From Fibrobacter sp. (lineage in GTDB: Bacteria > Fibrobacterota > Fibrobacteria > Fibrobacterales > Fibrobacteraceae), in contig JAFVGH010000068.1 in assembly GCA_017475045.1 (NCBI GenBank), positions 62,001 to 126,000 of the forward strand: a DNA stretch of 64,000 bases, given 5' to 3'. The translations under genes and the position numbers were made by a program. Each line of letters starts with the position of its first letter. Positions within the stretch are counted from its first letter, which is position 1. Of this stretch, positions 35,086 to 43,700 are shown piece by piece. The notes beneath the pieces are model-generated. The model was given only the letters and a program-made list of their open reading frames with translations, made no database searches and was not told the DNA's origin.

Positions 35086-35104
35086 TAAGGGGCTGAGCCC
35101 CTTA
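35086..35104. repeat. Perfect hairpin TAAGGGGC-TGA-GCCCCTTA
   Basis: 8-bp stem with a 3-base loop. On the plus strand it is followed by AAAAACCCC, so it is not a terminator for either neighbour in the usual sense. Confidence 0.55.
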
Positions 35105-35114
35105 AAAACCCCAA

Positions 35115-35390
35115 TCATCCGTCATCCAAACCCGCTTTTTTACAAATCTTTCCCTCGATGTGAATATCTCTCGTTCGCAGATTCACTTTGTTCGACTGCT
35201 CACTCGAGAAACTCACATCTCGGTCAAAAAATAAGCGGTTGGCTCGGAAAATAAATGCTTTTGTAGGCGAAACCCGCTTTAGCAGGAACGGTAAGTTACC
35301 GCAGGCGGAAACTCTTGTGACTGTTAGTCCCTGCGAGTTTCCTTCAAGAAGCCGCCCCCCCTTGTCATGCCCCGCTTGACGGGGCATCTC
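35115..35390. other. Gene-free stretch with long hairpins, probable repeat element
   Basis: The 34940-35466 gap (527 bases) has no convincing gene. A 90-codon frame on the minus strand (35115-35387) has no start signal, odd composition and no family. Arms around 35157-35173 and 35207-35222 (GATGTGAATATCTCTCG and CGAGAAACTCACATC) are near reverse complements; GGTAAGTTACC at about 35290 is a smaller palindrome. AAACTCGCAGGGACT and GAGTTTCCGCCTGCGG on the minus strand look like diverged repeats. It may be a non-coding repeat or structured RNA. Confidence 0.35.
35367..35387. repeat. Intergenic hairpin repeat, ATGCCCCG-CTTGA-CGGGGCAT
   Basis: Perfect 8-bp stem preceded by CTTGTC and followed by CTCC, exactly as at 35037-35056 but with a different, compensated stem. 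Confidence 0.65.
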
Positions 35391-35406
35391 CCTTTCATAC
35401 CATCGT

Positions 35407-35439
35407 AAAAAAAGCCCGAAGTCTTTGAAACTTCAGGCT
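35407..35439 (-). terminator. Rho-independent terminator of the FISUMP lipoprotein gene
   Basis: Minus strand: AGCCTGAAGTT, short loop, ACTTCGGGCT, then seven T. It lies about 30 bases past the stop codon at 35467. Confidence 0.8.
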
Positions 35440-35466
35440 CATACTCATATTGCCGTAATGATTACT

Positions 35467-36558
35467 TTATTCAGAATCCTTGACGCAACGGACGTAATGG
35501 CCGTTGGTGATTCTTCTGCGGCCTATTGTAGTACATTCGGAATTCGCATTACAATTGCCCCTTAATCCGTATGTCCTAGCACTCAAAATGCCTCCGGCGT
35601 CACTCACATCACCCCTGTCTGGGGAGGCGCTCCAGAAAGACACAATATCGTGGAGTCCGTCATACCCATCACCACCATAATTGTTATCCCTGTCTCCACC
35701 TGGAATTGCAGAAAACCCATAGGCATCCAATCCATTCAAACTAAACTCATAGACATCCCAGCCAACTTTTGCCCTAAGGCGTTCCGTTACAGAGACTACA
35801 TTACCGTCAACTTTATCATTTTTGATTGTGAAAATAAGGCCGGACCAATCAGAAACATTCGGCAATCTCCATCCCTCAGGACAGATACCCTGTATAATGC
35901 TATTATCTTGCAACGCACACTTTTTTGCATACAAACCACAGAGGCGCCACCCCCCGCTATCTGCCACAACCTTTATAGAATCAATGGCGGCACCCCAAGT
36001 GTAAAGCCTGCCCGCAACATCGCAGTTAGACGGATTATCGTTATAGCAGAAACTTCTTCCCTCCGTAAGGCTCTTGGTGTTTACACTATCCGAATAGTTC
36101 AGGCTTTGCGACATCCAATAGAGGGAACCAATTTTTACGTACTTGTATTTTTGGTGGTCACGTTCGTCTTCAAATTCCAAATATTCAACTTCGTCATTCA
36201 AGAAGTCTTCGCGTGTAAGCCCATTGAAATCGGAGGGTCTCTTTGCACTGGAACTTTCCACTTTCTTCGACGAAGAGGACTGTGTACTCTGGGAAGATTT
36301 TTGCTCGTTCTGATTCACCGAACTAGAACTGGGCTGCATGTTGCTAGACAAGCCGGGAATTGAATTTTCGGTGCTAGAAGAACTAAAAACATTTTGTGAG
36401 GAGACAACGGGTTCTTCACCTGCCGAAGAAGTAATGGTTTCTCCCTGCTCTGCCTCCCCCATATCATTCGCAGACGCACTATCGCCGCACCCCATAAATG
36501 ACGCAACGAGAAGGGCTAAGCCACAGAGAATTGTTGTTTCTTTTTTCGCTTTGAACAT
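35467..36558 (-). CDS. FISUMP-domain lipoprotein
   Basis: Lipoprotein signal MFKAKKETTILCGLALLVAS with the lipid cysteine just after (FMGC). ATG at 36558 has GGAG seven bases upstream; the ATG at 36570 is weaker. A Ser-rich linker (residues about 25-100) leads to the FISUMP domain: KYKYVKIGSLYWMSQSLNYS, RLYTWGAAIDS, GICPEGWRLPNVSDW, FSAIPGGDRDNNY, FWSASPD and GHYVRCVKD at the end. The FISUMP family is expanded in Fibrobacter and is thought to be surface-exposed; its function is not known. Single-gene unit with its own terminator. Confidence 0.85.
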   Translation of the reverse strand: MFKAKKETTILCGLALLVASFMGCGDSASANDMGEAEQGETITSSAGEEPVVSSQNVFSSSSTENSIPGLSSNMQPSSSSVNQNEQKSSQSTQSSSSKKVESSSAKRPSDFNGLTREDFLNDEVEYLEFEDERDHQKYKYVKIGSLYWMSQSLNYSDSVNTKSLTEGRSFCYNDNPSNCDVAGRLYTWGAAIDSIKVVADSGGWRLCGLYAKKCALQDNSIIQGICPEGWRLPNVSDWSGLIFTIKNDKVDGNVVSVTERLRAKVGWDVYEFSLNGLDAYGFSAIPGGDRDNNYGGDGYDGLHDIVSFWSASPDRGDVSDAGGILSARTYGLRGNCNANSECTTIGRRRITNGHYVRCVKDSE

Positions 36559-36655
36559 AGTCTGCTCCATAAATGCGGATCATCTCGCTAATTAATATAA
36601 AAACAAGATTACCCCCCCCACCAAGTAAATTTTTGGTTACGTTTTGTACAACCTT

Positions 36656-37213
36656 TTACCCTGCAATATCCATCAAATCGAAATACATCAGCCTTGTATG
36701 CGGGTCGTTGTCATCCTGCGTCATGAAGCGAAAACCGTTCTTCACGTAGAACGGGACCGCCTCCAAGTAAGCATCCACCGTCAAGAAACGGCAACCCGTC
36801 TTGTTCTCTATAACAAACATGGACTTGATGTAATCCAACACCGTAGTCCCAATCTGCCGCCCCTTGGCAGATGTTTCCACACCAAGGCGACACAACTTAA
36901 CCGCTGGGTAACTTTTCAACCGTTTTTCGTTTGGAAACCCCCGCTTTTTTCGGAATCGATTGAACTCCGCTCGGTCCTTGAAATCCGTAATGGCCACCTT
37001 GTCGTTTGCAAGGCTGCAATAGGCGAGAATCTGGCCGGAAACATCGTCTACATAGGCATAGCTAACCGAAAGCAGATGCTTTTGAAAAGCAGAGGCCCGA
37101 TGAAGAATGAAATCATCCAAGTCAGCATCGCCGCAACTGAAATTTTTCACAATGTTGTTCGAATCAAGCCGAATAAAACTTTTTGTAGATATATCTACAC
37201 ATTGTCGAACCAC
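36656..37213 (-). CDS. GNAT-family N-acetyltransferase, possible toxin of a toxin-antitoxin pair
   Basis: 185 aa. The acetyl-CoA site is seen as VKLCRLGVETSAKGRQIGTT (about residues 104-123), and the C-terminal VPFYVKNGFRFM is the usual GNAT end. An N-terminal segment FSCGDADLDDFILHRAS is common in TacT/AtaT-like GNAT toxins, where the typical string is F.CG...LD.FL. GTG at 37213 overlaps the small upstream gene by 19 bases. TacT-type toxins acetylate aminoacyl-tRNA and stop translation; that role here is inferred from the N-terminus and the paired gene. Confidence 0.7.
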   Translation of the reverse strand: MVRQCVDISTKSFIRLDSNNIVKNFSCGDADLDDFILHRASAFQKHLLSVSYAYVDDVSGQILAYCSLANDKVAITDFKDRAEFNRFRKKRGFPNEKRLKSYPAVKLCRLGVETSAKGRQIGTTVLDYIKSMFVIENKTGCRFLTVDAYLEAVPFYVKNGFRFMTQDDNDPHTRLMYFDLMDIAG

Positions 37214-37413
37214 GGGTCGATACCTCCGTTGGCCGCTTCACGGGCACGCTTCTCAGCCATGCCATGCTCATAGGCCTTTTTCATGAATTCGTAATTCCGC
37301 AGGCGGCGGGCACGAATTTCCGGAGGTTCCGGGTGCCGTTCTTCCATACGGGCTAAAAACCGGCGAGCATCCTCGCCGAACAAAATCGGGGTCTCTCGTA
37401 TTTCGCGAGCCAT
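37195..37413 (-). CDS. Small protein paired with the GNAT gene, candidate antitoxin
   Basis: 72 aa, start MAREIRETPILFGEDARRFL with AGAGGA just before the ATG at 37413 (a longer frame to 37473 is unlikely). Rich in Arg and Glu, helical (MEERHPEPPEIRARRLRNYE). It overlaps the GNAT gene by 19 bases, the tight order typical of antitoxin-toxin pairs. No ribbon-helix-helix or DNA-binding motif is obvious, so its class is not clear. It could instead be an unrelated small protein. Confidence 0.55.
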   Translation of the reverse strand: MAREIRETPILFGEDARRFLARMEERHPEPPEIRARRLRNYEFMKKAYEHGMAEKRAREAANGGIDPWFDNV

Positions 37414-37547
37414 AATTCCTCTTCTGTTATACCATATAGAAAACTGGCCAAAGGCCAGGCGGCAACCAGTCAAGTCGGTTCATTTATCCATAATATACTA
37501 AAAACACATCAAGAAAGCAACAATTCTTGACGACTATCAGAAAAAAA

Positions 37548-38774
37548 TTATCCCGGGTAGTACACCGTCAATATGTCGGAGCCAATCATGGCAGATTCCT
37601 TGGCGACGGCGGAATCAGGCAAACCGGGGAACAGCAAGCCTTCGCAACCTTCTTGGGCAACAGGCCTTTCTACGGAAGGGTCGATGGATTTCCATAAATC
37701 CAAGCGGTTCCACAATGGCATTTCTTTTTCGGCTTGCACGGCCAAACCAGCGAAAATCTTTGCGGACAAATGCGCACCAGGCTCTACCATCAGGCGATGC
37801 ATTCCACGGCGAGAAAGCTCATCCAGCATTTGCGTCCAGTTTTCTTCAAAAGTATTGCCACTTAAAAGGATTGCTTCACTTTTGATAGCGGGCTGCTCTA
37901 CGCAAGTGAAAACAAGAGGTGCAGCGGCATCCACCTTATCAGCACCCTTTCCGTGCGAAAAGAACTTCAATTTCGAAATTTCTGATTCCGTAAACTCGTG
38001 ATGTCCAGCCCACAAAACTTTTACAGGGCTGTTGCCATGTGCGTAGCGGACATCCAGAGAGGGGTTGTCGGCCAGGAGCGTTCCCGCCCCCACTAAAACG
38101 GCGTCGCTCATGGCCCGCAGTTCATGGTTCCAACAGGCGGCTCCCAGCCCTGTAATGCGCAAGGGGGCGGGAACACCTCGGTTGTCCAGCATTCCCATGA
38201 AGCCGTTTTCAGAGACGGCAACCTTTACTTCTACAAAAATCCTCTCGTTACGAACAAAATAATCGTAAGCTTCAAAGAACCTTTCTATTTCGGCGAAGAC
38301 CACAGAGCCGTCGTTTTCTGATTCGTCTGGAGCGAGCGTCATGCAACCTTCGGCAGAGCAGGTGTCGCTCCAGCCGCTTTCGGCATGGGCCCGCAGGCAG
38401 GCGTCCTTGCCTTCGTAAACCTTGATGCCTGCCGCCTCCAGAATGCCACGGCTCTTTCCGCGGACCTGTGGATTCGGATCTGCATGGGCATAATAGACTT
38501 CGGAGATTCCCGCCTCGATGATGGCCTTTGTGCAGGGGGGCGTGCGGCCATAATGGCAGCAGGGCTCCAGCGTCACGTAAATGGCCGCGCCGCGGGCCAG
38601 CTCGCCCGCGTCACGCAGAGCCATGACTTCGGCATGGGCGTTCCCGGGACTCTGCGTACGCCCCCTGCCCACTACCAAGCCATCTTTCACTACAACCGCA
38701 CCTACCGCCGGATTGGGGCGGCTTACGCCTATCGAGAAGAAGGACTCTTCAAGTGCAAGTTGCAGGTAATTCAT
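37548..38774 (-). CDS. ribD: Bifunctional riboflavin deaminase/reductase RibD
   Basis: Deaminates and then reduces the pyrimidine made by GTP cyclohydrolase II. The deaminase half (1-130) has the zinc site HAEV at 47-50 and PCC at 71-73 with C81 in PCCHYGRTPPC. The reductase half starts after an insert of about 30 acidic residues (140-175) with FVEVKVAVSENGFM, DAVLVGAGTLLADNPSLDVR and HRLMVEPGAHLSAKIFAG. 408 aa, slightly long. It stands about 2.5 kb from the other rib genes, last in a row that begins with the M23 gene; ribE, ribBA and ribH are in a separate operon. Confidence 0.93.
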   Translation of the reverse strand: MNYLQLALEESFFSIGVSRPNPAVGAVVVKDGLVVGRGRTQSPGNAHAEVMALRDAGELARGAAIYVTLEPCCHYGRTPPCTKAIIEAGISEVYYAHADPNPQVRGKSRGILEAAGIKVYEGKDACLRAHAESGWSDTCSAEGCMTLAPDESENDGSVVFAEIERFFEAYDYFVRNERIFVEVKVAVSENGFMGMLDNRGVPAPLRITGLGAACWNHELRAMSDAVLVGAGTLLADNPSLDVRYAHGNSPVKVLWAGHHEFTESEISKLKFFSHGKGADKVDAAAPLVFTCVEQPAIKSEAILLSGNTFEENWTQMLDELSRRGMHRLMVEPGAHLSAKIFAGLAVQAEKEMPLWNRLDLWKSIDPSVERPVAQEGCEGLLFPGLPDSAVAKESAMIGSDILTVYYPG

Positions 38775-38812
38775 GAAGCCTGGGTGTTTACTGCAAAAAA
38801 GTGACCAAACTA

Positions 38813-39295
38813 CTACTGCTTCGGGAAGGCCAGGAACCCGCCCACCACGTTGAACACCTTCTCGTATCCGTTTTCAATCAAGAAATTGGAAGCTGCCATG
38901 CTGCGCTTGCCGCTGCGGCAGTAAATCAGAAGGTCCTTGTCCTTGGGGAATTCCGCCAAGCGCTGCTGTATTTCCTGAAGAGGAATGTTCACTGCACCAG
39001 GAGCCATGCCCTCGGCTACTTCGGAGGGTGTACGCACGTCAATCAACATAGCACCGGCCTTGCTCATTTCTAGAGCCTTATCCCAGTCAACGTTTGTAAT
39101 AGTCGCCTCAGGCGACGTCGCTTTAGGCGCCTCTGCCGCAGGAGCAGCCTCGGCAGCCGGGGCCGGGGTTGCCGGGGCAACAGCCGCTACGGTAACAGGA
39201 GCTTTCTGCTCCACAACAGCCTCTTGCTTTGGCGTTTCATTACAACCCACAACAACCAGAGCCATACCGAACATAAGTCCAAACATTTTTTTCAT
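38813..39295 (-). CDS. Rhodanese-domain lipoprotein
   Basis: Lipoprotein signal with the lipid cysteine at 18 (LVVVGC), an Ala/Pro linker to about residue 65, then a rhodanese domain: GAMLIDVRTPSEVAEGMAPG, AVNIPLQEI and the active loop CRSGKRS (Cys126). Such proteins carry sulfur on the loop cysteine; the role outside the cytoplasm is unknown. ATG at 39295 is one base after the PAS gene's stop, with AGAGG inside that gene's end. 38 bases before ribD. Confidence 0.85.
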   Translation of the reverse strand: MKKMFGLMFGMALVVVGCNETPKQEAVVEQKAPVTVAAVAPATPAPAAEAAPAAEAPKATSPEATITNVDWDKALEMSKAGAMLIDVRTPSEVAEGMAPGAVNIPLQEIQQRLAEFPKDKDLLIYCRSGKRSMAASNFLIENGYEKVFNVVGGFLAFPKQ

Positions 39296-39296
39296 C

Positions 39297-40559
39297 TTAT
39301 ACCTCTTTGTTTTTAGGAACTATTCTAATGTAGGCACACAAGGCCTGATGAACAACACCTGTTTCCACCTTCAGCGGAACCACATTGAAAATCATGGGTT
39401 CATCCAACTTATCGCCCTCTGATATCCAGGATATGCGACGTCCAGTTTCAAAAACCTCCGACAGAACCCTGCTAAAATACAGTAACGGCTTAGAATCCAC
39501 TACGCTACTCAAAGCCATTCCTTGAATAGAAGACAAATCCTGAATTTTGAAGGCATTAGCAAAGCATTGGTTAGCCCCAAGAATCTTATAGTCACGGTCC
39601 ACCCAGAACACACGCAAGTCAGGCAAAGACATTGCCGCCGAGAACAAGGCATTCTCGTTTTGATCTGGGTCAAAGATAAAGTTGCCCATCATCAGGTCTA
39701 GGCGGTTCGCCACCCCCTGAAATACCAAATTCCCTTCCAAGTCATAAGAAAGCAAACCACGGAGGTTATACCAAACTAGCGACCCATTTTTGTTATACAG
39801 GCGAATTCTCACTGGTGGGTACAGCTTATTTTTTTCGGCACCACTCTTATCGTCCTTGTATTCCCGAATATAGCGGTTCATCAACTTTTCCAAAAGAGCC
39901 ACATCTTCTTCGAAAACAATGCTCGACAAATCTATACCACCCGCTGACTGCGGAACTACCAAAAAATCATCATCTGGAATGGGTGTCAAGAATTTCACCA
40001 ATCTTTTCTCTACATCCATGCTCCACAAAAAGGCTTCGGTAGTCTTCCTCATCAGGTCCAGGTTATCTTGCAACGCCTTACGTTCCCTACGACTTTCCTG
40101 TTCCCTGGTAATATTCTTTATGAAACAAACATAATTGAACTCCGACAAAGAAATCCGGTGAATGAAGCACCGCAGTTCATACCACAAAATATCCTTATCA
40201 TCTAATTTTATCGAAAAAAGGAATGGGATATCCCTGTGTTTTTCGGTTTCCATGAAAAACAGGCGCATGCGGCCCCAATCCTTGGTGTCTAGAAGCTCCT
40301 GAAAGCCCTGACCCTGAACTAGCCTTTCTATTAAGGGTTCCTCCACAAAGAGAGGCATACTATACAGGTACTCCAGATGTTGAGACAACACCACAATCCC
40401 TTCGCTTACATTCTTACCAAAACGCTTGTAGAATTTCTGCCTCTTGCGGCTATCTCTAAGCAGCATCAAGCAAACTACACAAACCACAACAAGTAGAACC
40501 CCGATAGCAGCCGAAGCCAGGGCCCAGTCAACATTTCCGATTTTAGGAATCGCCGTCAT
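39297..40559 (-). CDS. Membrane PAS-domain sensor protein without visible output domain
   Basis: One membrane helix at about 12-35, then three PAS-like units (roughly 45-160, 165-285 and 300-415). The first ends FNYVCFIKNITREQESRRER, a typical PAC segment joined to a linker helix; the third has FWVDRDYKILGANQCFANAF. No kinase, GGDEF, EAL or DNA-binding part follows; the protein ends at KNKEV. It may signal by contact with another protein. Overlaps the barrel gene by 17 bases. Confidence 0.65.
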   Translation of the reverse strand: MTAIPKIGNVDWALASAAIGVLLVVVCVVCLMLLRDSRKRQKFYKRFGKNVSEGIVVLSQHLEYLYSMPLFVEEPLIERLVQGQGFQELLDTKDWGRMRLFFMETEKHRDIPFLFSIKLDDKDILWYELRCFIHRISLSEFNYVCFIKNITREQESRRERKALQDNLDLMRKTTEAFLWSMDVEKRLVKFLTPIPDDDFLVVPQSAGGIDLSSIVFEEDVALLEKLMNRYIREYKDDKSGAEKNKLYPPVRIRLYNKNGSLVWYNLRGLLSYDLEGNLVFQGVANRLDLMMGNFIFDPDQNENALFSAAMSLPDLRVFWVDRDYKILGANQCFANAFKIQDLSSIQGMALSSVVDSKPLLYFSRVLSEVFETGRRISWISEGDKLDEPMIFNVVPLKVETGVVHQALCAYIRIVPKNKEV

Positions 40560-41328
40560 GTTTCTGAAGATACATTTTTTTCCGAACCCATAACCCGTTC
40601 CACCCTAAATTTCCATTACCAAAGCCATGCGTTCCACCCCATTCCAAGAATTTCAGGTTTACAACCAGTTCCACTCCCACGCAAAAGCGGGGAAAATGAT
40701 AAAACCCAGAAAGCGAGCCGAATTTAAAGAAAAAAGTGTGTCCAAGACTCAAGTCTTTACCATCTGACTCCACTGACAGAGAAAACATATCCGTCGGTTT
40801 CCAAGAAATACTCCCCCTTCCACCCCACAGTTCATCGGTAAAACCCATTGCCCAGAGGGATCCACAAAAGGCCCCCCATTCCAATCCCGCCCCAAATTTT
40901 AGCCGATGGCGTACCCATCGAGCATCCCCAGGAATCCAGCCCAGCAACGTTCCGTAACTTGCCCCAAGCACCGCAGGGCCATACCCGTAGGCGGCATCCA
41001 ACTCACCGTAATGCTCCCTAAAAAGGCTGTCCATTTCACCATAGTAGTAGTAGAAGGCGACACGATATACAGAATCGCCCCACTCCCCCGCCGCACTCAT
41101 AGCCCATTCGTCGGGGACCTCGGGAACATTCCAGTAAGAAAAGCCAAAGGAGGGCGTTCCCCGCCTTGCCGGGCTGGAATACCACCCTGGAAGTCCTGCA
41201 GACTGTACCGCAACTTTTTTCACAAAGGGCACCGGGGAATCCATGGCAAAAACCACCCCCGACATCAAAAGTACCACAGAAAACCTACGGACGAACGACA
41301 ATTCCCACCACCTTTTCAAAAGCTCCAC
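40543..41328 (-). CDS. Probable outer-membrane beta-barrel protein
   Basis: 261 aa with an N-terminal hydrophobic stretch (RFSVVLLMSGVVFA) that fits a signal peptide. The rest alternates Gly/aromatic strands (VYRVAFYYYYGEM, YGYGPAVLGASYGTLLG, LKFGAGLEWGAFCGSLWAMG). No named family recognised. The frame opens with GTG at 41328; a TTG at 41301 with GGTGG upstream would give a cleaner signal peptide. It overlaps both neighbours. Confidence 0.6.
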   Translation of the reverse strand: MELLKRWWELSFVRRFSVVLLMSGVVFAMDSPVPFVKKVAVQSAGLPGWYSSPARRGTPSFGFSYWNVPEVPDEWAMSAAGEWGDSVYRVAFYYYYGEMDSLFREHYGELDAAYGYGPAVLGASYGTLLGWIPGDARWVRHRLKFGAGLEWGAFCGSLWAMGFTDELWGGRGSISWKPTDMFSLSVESDGKDLSLGHTFFFKFGSLSGFYHFPRFCVGVELVVNLKFLEWGGTHGFGNGNLGWNGLWVRKKMYLQKHDGDS

Positions 41329-42688
41329 AAGTTATCTTGACGTACGCAGCCCCCACCCCCGTGTATTCCTGCACAGGCACTTTCCACCACGTGTTGGACA
41401 TTGCCGGAATTTTCTGTTTCCAGACCATTTGACCGGCACTATCCAGCAAATTCAACATCACCTCACTATCACTTTCCACCCTCACCTGCAGGTAATCACC
41501 CCTTTTCCGCAGTACCCTGGACGACAGTTTGTACAAAAAGGGTTCCTGGCTATATTTTTCAGAATTTCTCCCCTGAAACCCCGGCGTATTCTCGGCCTTT
41601 CCGGTCTTGGGATTGAACCCTAAGGGACAATCTACCGTAAACTTGTCCCAATTAGCACTGTCCACAACAGCCTCCCCAAAACAAAGCGAAAAGGAGCCAG
41701 CCGTATTGTTCAGGTATCCTATAGAAGCTTGAATCAAGGACACATCACGGTAGACAATTTGTTCCCGCAAAGACGCCGTATCCCTAGACACAAGGACACT
41801 TTCATAAGGGCCTATAGAATCGCCTTCGGTCCCCCAAAAAGTTCCACGATTACAATGCCTGATTCTTGACAAAGGAAGCCGCACCTGTGAAGCATTGTAA
41901 ATTTCTACCCACTCCGGCACAGGCTCTTCTGGACAATGGTGAATTTCCGTAATCATCAACGGAGAATTGCCCACCTTTGCCAAGAGGGTGTCCAGGCTAT
42001 TATTGACAGAAATCTCGTCATCGCTCACCTGCAAGTGCAGCCAAACAGGCCCCTTGGCCGACACGGCAAAAGAAAAGAATTCGTTTACGCGCAGAGAATC
42101 CACCTTACCGCCTTCGGAAGGGAACAAGTCCCTATACTGATAGCGCAACCAAGTTCCCTTACAACCAGAAAGTCTGCCGGACACCCACCAGTAGTCGCCC
42201 CTAGACTCATATTCTACCCGAGATATACCACAATCATCCAAGTCCAGCTCATATTGAGGGTTGCCATACCCCGGAGTGGGCTCGTCCAAAAGCCACTGAT
42301 CCCCGTAGCCCTTTCGCTGGAACGACTTTCCCGGTTTTGGCTTGTCCAGCTTAACGGAGTCCGAACAAGCGCCCGTCTGAAGTTTCCAGGTGGACTCCCT
42401 AGAATTGGGAAGCGTATAGCTCCCAAGGTCCCCGCAAACGACACCCGCCATTTCTGGGCACAAGCTATTACCATGAGAAAGGAAAAAACGATCGCCCTGC
42501 GGATATGCAAAACCAAGGGCCAACTTTTCATCCATGGAGACAAAGAGGGATTCCGCCCTAAAGGACGAATCCATGCGGATTTCCACGAACTCCCCCTGCT
42601 GGTCCGCCACGTCTGTCGGATCGGGAAATATTTCCACAAACTGGGGACAGGCCGCCACCAGGGAGGAAAGAAACAGGATGTATTTCAA
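41285..42688 (-). CDS. Secreted protein with two lamin-tail-like domains
   Basis: Signal peptide KYILFLSSLVAAC. Two similar units: FVEIFPDPTDVADQQGEFVE near residue 17 and MITEIHHCPEEPVPEWVEIY near 245, each followed by beta strands, as in bacterial lamin-tail domains. The end (MLNLLDSAGQMVWKQKIPA... YTGVGAAYVKITCGAFEKVV) is like the C-terminal sorting domains of exported proteins, here without proof of a matching secretion system. TTG start at 42688 lies eight bases after AGGGG. Confidence 0.6.
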   Translation of the reverse strand: MKYILFLSSLVAACPQFVEIFPDPTDVADQQGEFVEIRMDSSFRAESLFVSMDEKLALGFAYPQGDRFFLSHGNSLCPEMAGVVCGDLGSYTLPNSRESTWKLQTGACSDSVKLDKPKPGKSFQRKGYGDQWLLDEPTPGYGNPQYELDLDDCGISRVEYESRGDYWWVSGRLSGCKGTWLRYQYRDLFPSEGGKVDSLRVNEFFSFAVSAKGPVWLHLQVSDDEISVNNSLDTLLAKVGNSPLMITEIHHCPEEPVPEWVEIYNASQVRLPLSRIRHCNRGTFWGTEGDSIGPYESVLVSRDTASLREQIVYRDVSLIQASIGYLNNTAGSFSLCFGEAVVDSANWDKFTVDCPLGFNPKTGKAENTPGFQGRNSEKYSQEPFLYKLSSRVLRKRGDYLQVRVESDSEVMLNLLDSAGQMVWKQKIPAMSNTWWKVPVQEYTGVGAAYVKITCGAFEKVVGIVVRP

Positions 42689-42691
42689 GAT

Positions 42692-42709
42692 AAAACCCCT
42701 AGGGGTTTT
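42692..42709. repeat. Perfect 18-base palindrome AAAACCCCTAGGGGTTTT
   Basis: Lies directly in front of the lamin-tail gene and contains its AGGGG ribosome site. As a hairpin in RNA it would hide the site; as DNA it could bind a dimeric protein. Confidence 0.5.
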
Positions 42710-42760
42710 CCCTTACTGCTACCCCGAAGGGTGCCACCTTGCGGAACAGGTCAGGGGAGC

Positions 42761-43681
42761 TCAATCCACGGCGTAGTCGCCGGGGAGCATATAGGCAAGG
42801 GGATTCACGGCCACGTTGTTCACCCAGACCTCGTAATGAAGGTGAGGGCCAACAGAACGACCGGTGTTTCCCATATAACCAATAATCTGGTAACGACGGA
42901 CAAACTGTCCCGGATTGACCAGGGACATCTGCATGTGGCCATAGCGGGTCACGATACCGTTGCCATGATTGATAGTCACGAAATTTCCAAAGGTAGAGCT
43001 CATCTGGGCCACATCTACCACGCCGTCAGCAGCGGCAAAAATGGGCGTCCAGCGGTCATTGGCGATATCCACGCCATAATGCATTTTCCCAACTTCGCCC
43101 GTAACAGGATGGATACGGGGACCAAAAGAAGAAGCGTAACGCCCCTGGGTCGGAGAGATGGAGGGGACAAAGCGCCAGGCAGATTGTTTCTGCTTGATAT
43201 AGTCAGTCAGGTCGCTGAAGGCTCCGCTGTTATTGTCCAGCTTGCCATGCAAGCGGTTCGCCTCTTCTTTCAAGTTCGCCATCTTCTCGAAAACCGGAGA
43301 AGTTTCCATGAGCAGCTTGGAGTTGGGTTCCACAGAACCACCAGTACCCAGATTTCGTTCCTCTTCGTCTGGCAGGGGCAGGCCATATTTGGAATGGAGC
43401 CTCTGTTCATCACCAAGAAAATCTGCAGAAGTCCGGTTCAGGTAATCCAAAGTTCCCTGAATCTGGGACAACTCCCGGTCCAAACCGGCACGGTCATCCA
43501 GGACATGGCCCAAAAGACCACGATAGGCCGTTGTTGCTGTAAATTGTGCAAGGAAGAGTACAAAGCCCACCACTAAAACGAACTTCAAAAAAGGAAGTCC
43601 CCGAAACACCAGCGACGGCACGTGAAGGGTCACGGACCGCGAGGAATTCTGAAAGTGTATAGTGGTCTTTACAAAATTCAC
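42761..43681 (-). CDS. M23-family peptidoglycan endopeptidase (LytM/NlpD-like)
   Basis: Cytoplasmic stub, one membrane helix (FLKFVLVVGFVLFLAQF), a periplasmic coiled-coil part (LDRELSQIQGTLDYLN, EKMANLKEEANRLHGKL) and a C-terminal LytM domain. Zinc and catalytic residues are visible as MHYGVDIA (H, D), YGHMQ and VGPHLHYEVWVN. Cleaves peptide cross-links, or activates amidases if the site is used only for binding; the zinc site is intact. GTG at 43681 is chosen because a promoter-like box ends right before it, as at ribE; ATG at 43750 would run through that box. Confidence 0.8.
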   Translation of the reverse strand: MNFVKTTIHFQNSSRSVTLHVPSLVFRGLPFLKFVLVVGFVLFLAQFTATTAYRGLLGHVLDDRAGLDRELSQIQGTLDYLNRTSADFLGDEQRLHSKYGLPLPDEEERNLGTGGSVEPNSKLLMETSPVFEKMANLKEEANRLHGKLDNNSGAFSDLTDYIKQKQSAWRFVPSISPTQGRYASSFGPRIHPVTGEVGKMHYGVDIANDRWTPIFAAADGVVDVAQMSSTFGNFVTINHGNGIVTRYGHMQMSLVNPGQFVRRYQIIGYMGNTGRSVGPHLHYEVWVNNVAVNPLAYMLPGDYAVD

Positions 43682-43700
43682 GGGGCAAAAGATAGAAAAA
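43682..43700 (-). promoter_or_regulatory. Putative promoter box TTTTTCTATCTTTTGCCCC in front of the M23 start
   Basis: Minus strand. Ends exactly at the GTG (43681) and differs little from the ribE box. Suggests a leaderless or nearly leaderless mRNA. Confidence 0.45.

Noticed and set aside
35115-35387. 90-codon minus-strand frame in the gene-free stretch
   Set aside because: No start signal, odd composition and it overlaps hairpin repeats; treated as repeat DNA.
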